NCBI RefSeq assembly: GCF_963678635.1
Contig: NC_087071.1
Location: forward strand, 2,898,865-2,962,864
Source of the DNA: Symsagittifera roscoffensis
Lineage: Eukaryota; Xenacoelomorpha; Acoela; Convolutidae
Length of the DNA: 64,000 nucleotides
Direction of reading: 5' to 3'
Part shown: positions 55,798 through 64,000 of the stretch, piece after piece
How the letters are laid out: each line of letters opens with the position of its first letter
Position numbering within the stretch: the stretch's first letter is position 1
Made by a program: the position numbers and the translations under genes
Notes under the pieces: generated by a model
What the model saw: only the letters and a program-made list of their open reading frames with translations
What the model was told of the DNA's origin: nothing
Databases searched by the model: none

Positions 55798-56295
55798 ATG
55801 CCGCTGTTAACCGATCTGAGTTTGGCTATGAGAACCGATCCCTTGGCGCTGATCAGAGGAGTCACGGAGTTCGTGACAGTGATCTATGGACCAGCAGTCA
55901 CGTTTGCGTTTCCTGACATTAAGGTGGAAGCATATAGGAGGTCGGTGCTGCACCTGAACCTCATATCGGCAGTGGACGGTAGTACACTGAACTGGTGTGA
56001 GCAGCACACATTGCGGGAGCTCATGAGTGAAGATCTGTTATTTGCGAAAATATCGGAGCCAGAGATGACAGTCAACAATTTTGACGATCACTTCCGTGAT
56101 CGCATGGGAGAAGTAGAAAGAGGACACATCAAAGTGTTTCCAAAGCTTTGGAATCTGAGACCCTATGATAAAACGAATGGTGAAATAACCAGAGTGCCTC
56201 ATCTCACTGCAGAATATCATAAAGTGAGAGAAGGGACGAAGGACTGGGGTGATTACGAGAAGCTGTCGGAGGCAATCCCCCCGAATTCCCTCTGA
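55798..56295 (+). CDS. Unknown 165-aa protein of the second module
   Basis: First ATG of a frame that is already open from about 55720, so it is likely a continuation of the previous ORF after a frameshift. The sequence is mixed alpha/beta (LALIRGVTEFVTVIYGPAVT), followed by a hydrophilic C-terminal part. No motif recognised. It ends nine bases before the ATG of the 934-aa ORF, which returns to the frame used at 54660. Confidence 0.45.
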   Translation: MPLLTDLSLAMRTDPLALIRGVTEFVTVIYGPAVTFAFPDIKVEAYRRSVLHLNLISAVDGSTLNWCEQHTLRELMSEDLLFAKISEPEMTVNNFDDHFRDRMGEVERGHIKVFPKLWNLRPYDKTNGEITRVPHLTAEYHKVREGTKDWGDYEKLSEAIPPNSL

Positions 56296-56303
56296 TAAGA
56301 AGG

Positions 56304-59108
56304 ATGTTACTCGGTGCAGTCTCCGTGGTACAAACTCCTAGGTTGAGAGCATTCGAAACCAATGAAAGGAGAGTAGGGAATTTCGTGGGAACGATGGATC
56401 CATACTTTGTAGGGAGAAATGCCACCGTGTTACAGTACACACGATTTGCATACACGGATCAAGCGACGAGAAGGCGAATAAGCAACGCCGCGACTCCCAA
56501 GCCTGGAAGATTTGATGAGGAATGGAAGGGATTAGGCTTTGCTCCGATGAGGATGAGAGGCAGGACCGAATTGCCTGAAGCCTCATTAGTCCTGACTAGT
56601 GTAAAACATGAGATGAAAGTGGTAGGAATACTGCAGACGAGAACCTTCCTAGCACCCTTCGGCTGCGAAGAAATCAAAGTGGTCCATGGAGAAGAGGAAG
56701 ATAAATCGGCCGGTACATTGCTCATACCGAGATTCCAGGAAGAAGCCGACAATGATGAAAAAGGACCATCGAGCTCGAACAAGGATAAGTCAGGAGGAGA
56801 TGACGGACAGGGAGGAAGCCGTCAAACCGAAGAACCCATGCAACAAGATCAAGCTGGTGGGGAAGACGACAGGGCATCGACAGGAGGAACATCCAGCCTG
56901 GATTTCAATATCTTCAGTGATCTTGAGAACAATGCAGATACGTTGGAAACGACTGAGCCAGCGGATGAAGGTATCTTGACACTGGAGCCTCCGTCAGCCT
57001 TTATGGAAATGAAACGGAATTTGCTGGAGAGCAGCTCTCCTGGCAATTCAAGAAATAACGACCAAAGAATCCTCATGGAATCACCTAGGAGGAGAAGAAT
57101 AGAGGCCTCAGCCAGAGTACCTTTCTTCGGAACGCTGCCCGAAGAAGAATGGGAAGTACATCACCGCGACCACGAGAGTAGGACGGGATGCAAACTGGAC
57201 AGAGTGGCGTTTATGGAAGAAGTCTGGACCGTAGTTCAGAGCTATGGGACCCAGTCCATTCTGAAAACGGGTCTCAACCAACCTTTGATGAGGGAAGTCC
57301 TTGACAAGCTTGATGATTGTGAAGGGAGACTGACTGAGTTATTGATCGACTCGGCCACTGATGAAAGTGAAGCGAATTCTCCCATCAAGATGATACCGCA
57401 GGACGATAAAGGAGAGGTGGTGTATCTGTCAAGAACCAGGAGAAGGACGATGCGATCAAAATTGGTGATTGATAAAATCAATGCGATGAAAATCAAGTTA
57501 GGCAGCAGAGTGATGCCGAGGAGAGTTGGAAAGACGAAGGTGGATTCAGAAATATCGATGAAAGCTGGTAACTCAGCGAAAAGGAAACGAATGGAGGAGG
57601 TCATGGATTTGGGGCAGGGTGATTATCAACTGCCTGGCACAAATAAAATGTTAACTGATATAGCGATGGTGCCACCCATTCTCATGGCGGGGATAAAGTC
57701 AACAGGTTATAAATCCAAAAAGAGTGACCGCACTCTGACTGGAGCAACCTTAGAAATGAAAGTACTCAGCCAATGTGGAGAGAGCACAATGAAAGACTTG
57801 AAGCCATCTCCCATGAATCATGGAAAGGGAAGTGTCGCAGGACAACTAAAACTAGTGGAATATAACCGACTAACAGTGTCGGAGACTGTGTCGATAGATG
57901 AACCCACCGGTGGATACATGGAGATGTTAGAATACCGAAACTCGGCTAGAGGGTATGTAATGGCCCTGGAAGATGGGAAAGCCATGGATGGTTATCTGGA
58001 AACGATGTTGCAAGGCACCACCCTCAAGCAGAAGGCGTACGGGACTTTAGCGTCGTCTGACATACAGGCAGAAACGATAGAGCAGTTGGTGAGCCTTCCA
58101 TGGAAAGCAGTAGTATTAAGGTATTTCGAAGAAGAAATGAGGACTACGCCAAGAATACATGCTCTCGTGGCAGTGCCTTCCGTAAGAACAGAGTTACAAC
58201 TCAGGTTCGCCTGGTACATGATGGGACTGACTCGCGAAGAATATGATTCAGAAGAAAGGAAGAGATCAAAAGAGGAGAAGGTTTTCCTTATGATGAACCT
58301 GAGGGATCTGATAGTCCAGGAGGGAGCAGCAGTAGCGTGTGCGAAGCGGAGAGACGCTCTCTGTTTCATTCGATTCCTGATAGAGCAGATTTCAGTACCT
58401 GCACTGAACACCTGTGTTAAAATGTTGAGGGAAAGCAATGAGCGAACGAAAGCCTTATTCTTGCTAGCACTGCTGGATATGCAGCAAAGTAAACTGATGA
58501 GGGTGAACATGAAAGAACCCGAGGAATTAGAACCCATGAAAAAGATAGACGAAATCAGAAGATTCTCAAACAAGGAGCTGAGACTCACTAAAGAATCTAT
58601 GGGGGCATTGCCGAAATCCAGTGAATACTGTGGAACGATCAAGAAGAAATCGTATAGCTACGTATCCGGGATCATAGGGATCGCGTACAATCCTTTCCTG
58701 AGTGAAGACATACGCGATTGCTTCTTCGATTATGAGCAGGCGGTGTTACTAAGATTCTGGACGTCCAGAATTGTAACGATTAAAAGCGTTAACAATCCAC
58801 AGGCCAAATTGGGACTGGTCTTGGAAGAAGAGGTGACTGCACCTTCAGTACCAAAATCCGACAAAAGAGTGGAGTTTGGGTTGGGATTCTCAGATGAATT
58901 ACTGAGAACGAGCTTGATGGCAGTGTGGGAATTGATGGGACCATCATGGTGTCCTAGTCCCAACGCTGACTCAATATTACGGGCGACACAAGACGTACAG
59001 AGGGAACTGAATGCAGACTGTAACCTGCGTGACCTCAACATCATATATAATGTGATGATAACGGCCTCTAAGAGCAACGGAGAAGATAAAGTGGAGTTGC
59101 CTGGCTAG
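56304..59108 (+). CDS. Large unknown protein, 934 aa, ends at an in-frame TAG
   Basis: Longest ORF of the second module and free of stops. Residues 1-130 look folded. Residues about 130-220 are acidic and disordered (EDKSAGT..., GGDDGQGGSRQ). Residues about 270-430 hold a basic stretch that could be a nuclear localisation signal (SRTRRRTMRSK near 57430, AKRKRMEE near 57580). The C-terminal 350 residues are mostly helical. The frame continues after TAG 59106 into the 394-aa ORF without a change in character, so the stop is probably secondary. No similarity to envelope, polymerase or nuclease families is recognised, and no signal peptide or membrane segment is visible. Confidence 0.6.
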   Translation: MLLGAVSVVQTPRLRAFETNERRVGNFVGTMDPYFVGRNATVLQYTRFAYTDQATRRRISNAATPKPGRFDEEWKGLGFAPMRMRGRTELPEASLVLTSVKHEMKVVGILQTRTFLAPFGCEEIKVVHGEEEDKSAGTLLIPRFQEEADNDEKGPSSSNKDKSGGDDGQGGSRQTEEPMQQDQAGGEDDRASTGGTSSLDFNIFSDLENNADTLETTEPADEGILTLEPPSAFMEMKRNLLESSSPGNSRNNDQRILMESPRRRRIEASARVPFFGTLPEEEWEVHHRDHESRTGCKLDRVAFMEEVWTVVQSYGTQSILKTGLNQPLMREVLDKLDDCEGRLTELLIDSATDESEANSPIKMIPQDDKGEVVYLSRTRRRTMRSKLVIDKINAMKIKLGSRVMPRRVGKTKVDSEISMKAGNSAKRKRMEEVMDLGQGDYQLPGTNKMLTDIAMVPPILMAGIKSTGYKSKKSDRTLTGATLEMKVLSQCGESTMKDLKPSPMNHGKGSVAGQLKLVEYNRLTVSETVSIDEPTGGYMEMLEYRNSARGYVMALEDGKAMDGYLETMLQGTTLKQKAYGTLASSDIQAETIEQLVSLPWKAVVLRYFEEEMRTTPRIHALVAVPSVRTELQLRFAWYMMGLTREEYDSEERKRSKEEKVFLMMNLRDLIVQEGAAVACAKRRDALCFIRFLIEQISVPALNTCVKMLRESNERTKALFLLALLDMQQSKLMRVNMKEPEELEPMKKIDEIRRFSNKELRLTKESMGALPKSSEYCGTIKKKSYSYVSGIIGIAYNPFLSEDIRDCFFDYEQAVLLRFWTSRIVTIKSVNNPQAKLGLVLEEEVTAPSVPKSDKRVEFGLGFSDELLRTSLMAVWELMGPSWCPSPNADSILRATQDVQRELNADCNLRDLNIIYNVMITASKSNGEDKVELPG

Positions 59109-59192
59109 GGACCAGAAGACTGGGTCAAACCTAGTAGCTGTCTGGCGGAAGTCTGTGGACTGGAAGGTCACGTTTGTGGAGGTCTGGACTGC

Positions 59193-60377
59193 GTGAATAC
59201 CCTGGAAAAACAACACAAGCAATTGACGGTATTGTTTGGAACTGTAGCGATGAAAGCAAGAACAGAAACGGAACTGATAGCAGATTGCCATGGAGGAACC
59301 GAGGTGAATCTAGTGACTGCACTAGGATTCTACAGCATGTTTGGTTCTTTAGAGTCACTATTGAATCTAGAACAGAAACATGAGATGGTCACAGCCATCA
59401 GTGTAGAAGTATTCCCAGGAGTTCTGCAGACTGAGCAGAAATACATAGGAAAATGGAGGAAAGCAATCGAGACGGAAATGAACATTAGACAAAGTGAGAC
59501 TTATTGTAGACCATCAGGAGCACGATATTTGGTGGGTTCAACATTGGCTCCAATGTGCAAGAGCAGATACCCTGTACATTTCGTAGCTGTGGACATGAAG
59601 AGTACGAGAACGATTGTGGATCAAGCCTTCTCAGTACCGAAGTGTGTGAGACTGGCGAGAATGTCCGAGAAGTCTTACGAGTTGCTATGTAAGATGTTCT
59701 CAGCAGTTCCAGAGAGAACCAAAGAAGAATTGGAGTCAATACTAGGAAAGAAGTTCATGGGATATGTGAGCGGGAACTTCAGTGACTTTGAGAGACAGAA
59801 ACAGAGAGGATCAACTGTCACAGATTACAATGCAGTAGATGAGAATGATGAAGTTCACCGAGTGATGATGGAAGTGGAACCATTACTGGAAGCTTCGGGA
59901 AAACGTAATTGGAGGAGCATCATGTTGTCACATGACGAGTTTCCTTGCCACTGCTTGCTGCAGATCTGGTGGTATCCCAAGCGTAGTAATCTGATGTTGA
60001 TCTGGGACTCTGGAGAGCTGCTCTCCATGGGTTTACCAGATTCATCACAGCCCGTAACAATAGTGATAGTGGAAGTTATGATGGCGATACGATGGCTGGA
60101 AGCTCATGTGAGAGAAAATAACAGACAGGAGGCACCGACGAGAGAACAGTTGCGGAAGTTAGATTGTCTAAAAGATTTAGATCTTTTTGAGACAATGTGC
60201 AAAGTTTTAAACATTCCGATGAAAGTGAAAAAGATATGGGCAAGGAAACGATTGATGCCATGGTTCAGAGCTAACATGACTGCATGGTTGTACGAGTATG
60301 CGAAAAAGCATATGTCGAAGTACGGCAGGGTGTACAGTGAATATCAGCTGGACATTGGAGCAGGAGCTTTCAAGTGA
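59193..60377 (+). CDS. Unknown 394-aa continuation of the 934-aa frame
   Basis: In frame with the 934-aa ORF. The 28 codons between TAG 59106 and 59193 are open and protein-like (GPEDWVKPSSC, CGLEGHVCGGLDC). The part shown is alpha/beta in character, with a Cys-rich start and a basic, aromatic C-terminal end (KKIWARKRLMPWFRANMTAWLYEYAKK). Ends at TGA 60375 and again continues in frame. The start given is only where the open stretch begins to be listed, not a true initiation site. Function unknown. Confidence 0.5.
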   Translation: MNTLEKQHKQLTVLFGTVAMKARTETELIADCHGGTEVNLVTALGFYSMFGSLESLLNLEQKHEMVTAISVEVFPGVLQTEQKYIGKWRKAIETEMNIRQSETYCRPSGARYLVGSTLAPMCKSRYPVHFVAVDMKSTRTIVDQAFSVPKCVRLARMSEKSYELLCKMFSAVPERTKEELESILGKKFMGYVSGNFSDFERQKQRGSTVTDYNAVDENDEVHRVMMEVEPLLEASGKRNWRSIMLSHDEFPCHCLLQIWWYPKRSNLMLIWDSGELLSMGLPDSSQPVTIVIVEVMMAIRWLEAHVRENNRQEAPTREQLRKLDCLKDLDLFETMCKVLNIPMKVKKIWARKRLMPWFRANMTAWLYEYAKKHMSKYGRVYSEYQLDIGAGAFK

Positions 60378-60401
60378 GCTCTCGCGACTCATCGGAATGC
60401 A

Positions 60402-60734
60402 GTGACCACCGCTGTGAAAAGAATTTCCAGGACGAGTGAACGTAGTGGAAAGGAGAAGGCAGAGATGTTAAAGGAAGATTTGGAGAGAAACGTGACGTTG
60501 TGTCTCCACAACAGCTTCTGCAGGAACAGAGAATCTAACGTGGATCCCCTACCTTGTTGCAAACAGAGGGTAGAAGAGCAGAAGTGTTGGAGGACGGCTT
60601 CCAGCAGCGTCAGGATAGCTAACGACGTGTTACACGATACGGAGACTGAGAGTGCAGAGTCAGTATCACAGGATGAAGAAATGGAGCATTCACGAATGAC
60701 CGAAAAGCAAGATGGAAAAAGAGACAAAAATTAG
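60402..60734 (+). CDS. Unknown 110-aa end of the same frame
   Basis: In frame after TGA 60375. Very hydrophilic, with a basic first half (KRISRTSERSGKEKAEMLK), six cysteines in the middle (CLHNSFC, CCKQ) and an acidic Ser/Glu-rich end. It could be the tail of one protein of about 1470 residues starting at 56304. Ends at TAG 60732. Confidence 0.4.
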   Translation: MTTAVKRISRTSERSGKEKAEMLKEDLERNVTLCLHNSFCRNRESNVDPLPCCKQRVEEQKCWRTASSSVRIANDVLHDTETESAESVSQDEEMEHSRMTEKQDGKRDKN

Positions 60735-60900
60735 AAGAATTTAGAAGTTTTAGAACTTCTAAACGACGAAAAAAGAAGAAAACACAGGAGTAATGAAGAA
60801 AAAGTTAAAACTCAGAACTGTTTTATGTGTGTGAAAAAACTCAAGTGAGAAACCAAGCGACCAAGTTGTAATTGAAAACTGAAACATTTAGTTGAGTTTT
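60735..60900 (+). other. Non-coding end of the internal region
   Basis: 166 bp, A-rich. Holds a perfect hairpin at 60741-60762 (TTAGAAGTT, loop TTAG, AACTTCTAA). The expected polypurine tract next to the 3' LTR is not identifiable because the LTR start is missing. Confidence 0.6.
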
Positions 60901-61626
60901 GAAACGTCAGAAACGGCCATTTTGGCAGAAAAGCTAAAAAGCAACAGAATAACGATAGTCGCCCTGACGAAAAACAACGAAGATTGTGATAGAAAAACAA
61001 CAGAGAAAACAGAAGGACGTTCCGAGTTGCAACTATTGTATCGCTAGAATAGTTGCAAGGCCGTTGCAGACAACGGTGAGGGGTGGAAGGTAGCCTTCCG
61101 GATTACGAAGAAGTCAAGATTAACGAGCTTGATTCAGTGGATTCAAGAATCCGGAAGGGTTTCGGAACTGGAACTTTTATTCTTTTATATAAACTTTTAG
61201 CTTCTTGTCATGTCCAGATTTGAATTTAATTAACAACTGGATTCATTTTGATAAGGATGAGAAGCTAGGAGTTGGGGGAAAGGGTTGATCCATCTTCGAT
61301 GGAGATGATGATTTTTATCTACTGAACAAAAACAATAATAATTCAATAAGTAGTAGCCCTAATTTTAGGAGTGACCTCGTGGTCTGGGGATACTGAGACC
61401 CAGCCATGAGCTCACTATTCCTGCATGTAATTAAGTTAATTTGAGTGTTTGACCGAAGCCGAAAGCAGTAACGTTTTTTGTCGACCCGATGTTAGAAAAG
61501 ACCACCAAAAGTACTGGCTTGGTAGAGACGGTGAAAAGCATATAAAGCTCTGTTTAGACGTTAGCCAGTCGTCTTAGGACTTAGTTTTATTTTCCGTCGA
61601 TATGTATCTTCCGGGCGAAGGTTACA
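60901..61626 (+). repeat. 3' LTR of the giant element, 5'-truncated
   Basis: 726 bp matching the 5' LTR from its base 190 (GAAACGTCAGAAACGG) to the terminal GGTTACA. The first 189 bp are absent, and the internal region joins at the shared GAAACGTCAG, which suggests a deletion. TATATAAA is kept at 61186-61193. Confidence 0.88.
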
Positions 61627-62124
61627 ATTTTGATAATTTAATTTTCTGCACCACGCTCGATTAGGCTTAACTTTTTGGCATCACCGAGATTTCAAAAGCT
61701 TATAACTTTGTGTTGGACAGACGAAATCGGTTCATTTTCTCAGTCCCCCAAGATTTGACTATGATCTTACGATCCAAATAATAAAATTTGGAAGTTTTAA
61801 AATTTTTGGGCAAGTTATGGCCGTTCGCGCAATTCACCAGGCTCGATTGGGCTTATTTTTTTGACATCACTGAACTTCAAAAGACTATAACTCAAAGACC
61901 CCAAAAGTTATCTCCACTATTTTTGGCCTATCAGCAGCTGATTGTACACAAAATTGATACTGCAAAAGAAAATTTTCGGTTTTTTATTGTTTTGGCCAAA
62001 ATTTGACCCATTGAAAATTTTTGCACCACGCTCGTTAGGCTTCACTTCTTGACATCACCGAAATTTAAACAGCAATAACTACTAGCGCATAAAAGTAAAA
62101 GAATTACTTTTCCTTTAAATAAAA

Positions 62125-62242
62125 GCCTACAGCACCTGGTGTTCCCAGGCGGTCTCCCATCCAAGTACTAACCAGGCCCAATGTTGCTCAACTTCGGTGA
62201 TCGGACGAGAACCGGTGCATTCAACATGGTATGGTCGTAGGC
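62125..62242 (-). rRNA. 5S rRNA (copy 24)
   Basis: Two changes (plus-strand ACAGCACC and TTGCTCAACTT). The second alters the A-box region (gene strand AAGTTGAGCAAC). First gene right of the giant retroelement. Confidence 0.94.
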
Positions 62243-62574
62243 ATTTGAGTTACTCCGCTTTCATTTATATCCTTACTAGCATATGGCTATGTACATTACT
62301 TTCAAAACACTCGCCCTCGCGCGAGAGTAAAAATATGCTCTTATACCATGTAAAATTTTGCACGCTCACGTTATAATTTATGCATTTCAAACAAAATTTT
62401 GAAAATTGACATTGTTTGGAATTTTTTTTGGCCCAATGTGTTTTATGGCCAAATCGGCTAGTCAAAACCTATGGAGCGTGTACAAGGTGCCTTGAATGAC
62501 CATCTATGGCATGATAGCCGCACATTCAGTGTAAGTGGCATATGATTGAATACCAGCCAGGATACTGTCAGTTG

Positions 62575-62700
62575 CTTTTAGCCTAATTGTTGTGATAAAC
62601 TTATTAAATAGGTAAGTATTCAAATCTAATTGATAAGTTTTCTTTGAATGCACTCTGCGAAAGCGGAGGGCAGCCCAATTCTCTTGAAAAATGCAAGAAA
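62575..62700 (+). ncRNA. Spliced-leader-like block, GAAA loop
   Basis: Donor GT at 62612. The hairpin at 62649-62672 has a GAAA loop in place of GACA while both stem arms are kept. The small upstream stem has one changed base (TCAAATCTAATTGA). Confidence 0.25.
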
Positions 62701-63406
62701 AAAAATTGCACTAACTTAAATGTTAGCTTTTAGGCCGATTTTCGTCCAAAATGGCCGAAATTCGGGTCCCCAAATTTTCAACTGATGATTACTCCACGTA
62801 CACTTGAGCTACAAACGTCGTTTTGGGCTCGTTGGAATTGTCCTGAGCTCTAATTTATGAAACAAGATGGATGAAAAAAATGAACTTTGAACGAAAAAAA
62901 AACAAAAATTTTGATAATTTCATTTTTTGCACCACGCTCGATTAGGCTTAACTTTTTGGCATCACCGAGATTTCAAAAGCTTATAACTTTGTGTTGGACC
63001 GACGAAATCGGTTCATTTTCTCAGTCCCCCAAGATTTGGCTATAGTCTTATGATCCAAATAATAAAATTTGGAAATTTTAAAATTTTTGGGCAAGTTATG
63101 GCCGTTCGCGCAATTCACCAGGCTCGATTGGGCTTATTTTTTTGACATCACCGAAATTCAAAAGGCTATAACTCAAAGACCCCAAAATTTATCTCCATTA
63201 TTTTTGGCCTATCAGCAGCTGATTGTACACAAAATTGATACTGCAAAAGAAAATTTTCGGTTTTCCATTGTTTTGGCCAAATATTGACCCATTGAAAATT
63301 TTTGCACCACGCTCGATTAGGCTTAACTTTTTGACATCACCGAACTTTAAACAGCAATAACTCTTAGCGCATAAAAGTAATAGATATACTTTTGCTTTAA
63401 ATAAAA

Positions 63407-63524
63407 GCCTACAACACCTGGTGTTCCCAGGCGGTCTCCCATCCAAGTACTAACCAGGCCCAATGCTGCTTAACTTCGGTGATCGGACGAGAACCGGTGC
63501 ATTCAACATGGTATGGTCGTAGGC
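63407..63524 (-). rRNA. 5S rRNA (copy 25)
   Basis: One change (plus-strand CAATGCTGC for CAATGTTGC). It lacks the CAATATTGC mark of the copies left of the retroelement. Confidence 0.96.
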
Positions 63525-63544
63525 ATTTGAGTTACTCCGCTTTC

Positions 63545-63551
63545 ATTTATA
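63545..63551 (-). promoter_or_regulatory. TATA-like box upstream of 5S (representative)
   Basis: On the gene strand TATAAAT ends 20 nt before the 5' end of the 5S RNA, so it sits at about -27 to -21. The same element precedes nearly every 5S copy in the window. An external TATA-like box near -25 is known to contribute to 5S transcription in several invertebrates and plants. That it is used here is an inference. Confidence 0.5.
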
Positions 63552-64000
63552 TCCTTACTAGCATATGTCTATGTACATTACTTTTAAAACACTCGCCCTC
63601 GCGCGAGAGTAAAAATATGCTCTTATACCATGTAAAATTTTGCACGCTCACGTTATAACTTATGCATTTCAAACAAAATTTTGAAAATTGACATTGTTTG
63701 GAATTTTTTTGGCCCAATGCGTTTTATGGCCAAATCGGCTGGTCAAAACCTATGGAGCGTGTACAAGGTGCCTTGAATGACCATCTATGGCATGATAGCC
63801 GCACATTCACTGTAAGTGGCATATGATTGAATACCAGCCAGGATACTGTCAGTTGCTTTTAGCCTAATTGTTGTGATAAACTTATTAAATAGGTAAGTAT
63901 TCAAATATATTTGATAAGTTTTCTTTGAATGCACTCTGCGACAGCGGAAGGCAGCCCAATTCTCTTGAAAAATGCAAGAAAAAAAATGCATTTTCTTAAA

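Larger units (their letters stand above)
37948..61626 (+). mobile_element. Giant Ty3/gypsy-type LTR retroelement, nearly complete
   Basis: 23.7 kb from the TG of the 5' LTR to the CA of the 3' LTR. The domain order protease, RT, RNase H, integrase is that of Ty3/gypsy elements. The internal part carries a 3-kb leader, an ORF1, gag and pol, then about 10 kb of extra ORFs. The right end returns to 5S spacer at the matching point (ATTTTGATAATTT), so the target duplication is short and lies in A/T runs (ATT or AATT). A deletion removed the polypurine tract region and the first 189 bp of the 3' LTR. Size and long leader recall the Ogre elements of plants and the Burro elements of planarians. Membership in either is not claimed. 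Confidence 0.88.
61627..64000. repeat. 5S rDNA tandem array, right block
   Basis: Spacer resumes at ATTTTGATAATTTAATTTTCTGCACC, the position matching the LTR insertion point, and continues through two 5S units (genes at 62125 and 63407) to the window edge. Splice-donor-like GT at 62612 and 63893. No protein genes. Confidence 0.93.

Noticed and set aside
54660-60734. Envelope protein in the second module (as in errantiviruses)
   Set aside because: No signal peptide, furin-type site or C-terminal membrane anchor is visible in any of the ORFs. The one hydrophobic stretch near 55450 contains acidic residues.

Overview
The window is nuclear DNA of a multicellular animal, probably an invertebrate that I cannot name. 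The evidence is a metazoan-type 5S rRNA gene in a long tandem array, an AT-rich spacer, an inserted non-LTR retrotransposon remnant, and one very large Ty3/gypsy-type LTR retroelement. I see no ordinary single-copy host gene.

Layout. (1) 1-21565: 17 tandem units of about 1.28 kb (two are shortened), each with one 5S rRNA gene on the minus strand and about 1.16 kb of spacer. (2) 21566-24253: a non-LTR retrotransposon remnant with an 18-bp target site duplication. It keeps an ORF1-like region but its ORF2 is internally deleted. (3) 24254-29674: four more 5S units, three of them almost identical. (4) 29675-37947: two composite units, each an LTR plus the first 2.0-2.3 kb of leader of the giant element, fused at the same junction back to 5S spacer. 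(5) 37948-61626: a nearly complete copy of that element. It has a 916-bp 5' LTR (TGTGACATTCG...CGAATGTTACA), a candidate tRNA primer site, a 3-kb leader, an ORF1, gag, protease, RT, RNase H and integrase, then about 10 kb of extra coding sequence, and a 5'-truncated 3' LTR. (6) 61627-64000: two more 5S units. In total there are 25 5S genes, all on the minus strand.

The giant element is the most interesting content. Allowing for the missing start of its 3' LTR it would be about 24 kb. Downstream of integrase it carries a macro-domain-like ORF, a coiled-coil protein, an SGNH (GDSL-like) hydrolase, and several large ORFs I cannot assign (348, 367, 165, 934, 394 and 110 aa; the last three form one frame broken by two stops). 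A 400-bp AT-rich non-coding gap with a splice-acceptor-like site separates the gag-pol block from this second module. The coding region is interrupted by all three stop codons and by frameshifts, at least three of them in homopolymer runs. It is therefore either a young, decaying copy or a region with uncorrected sequencing errors.

The 5S spacer is itself structured. It contains three diverged sub-repeats spaced about 187 bp apart, a TATA-like box about 27 bp upstream of each 5S gene, and a conserved plus-strand block with an AG|GTAAGTAT splice-donor-like site followed by a tetraloop hairpin. That block resembles a spliced-leader RNA gene but lacks a clean Sm site, so it is reported only as a candidate.
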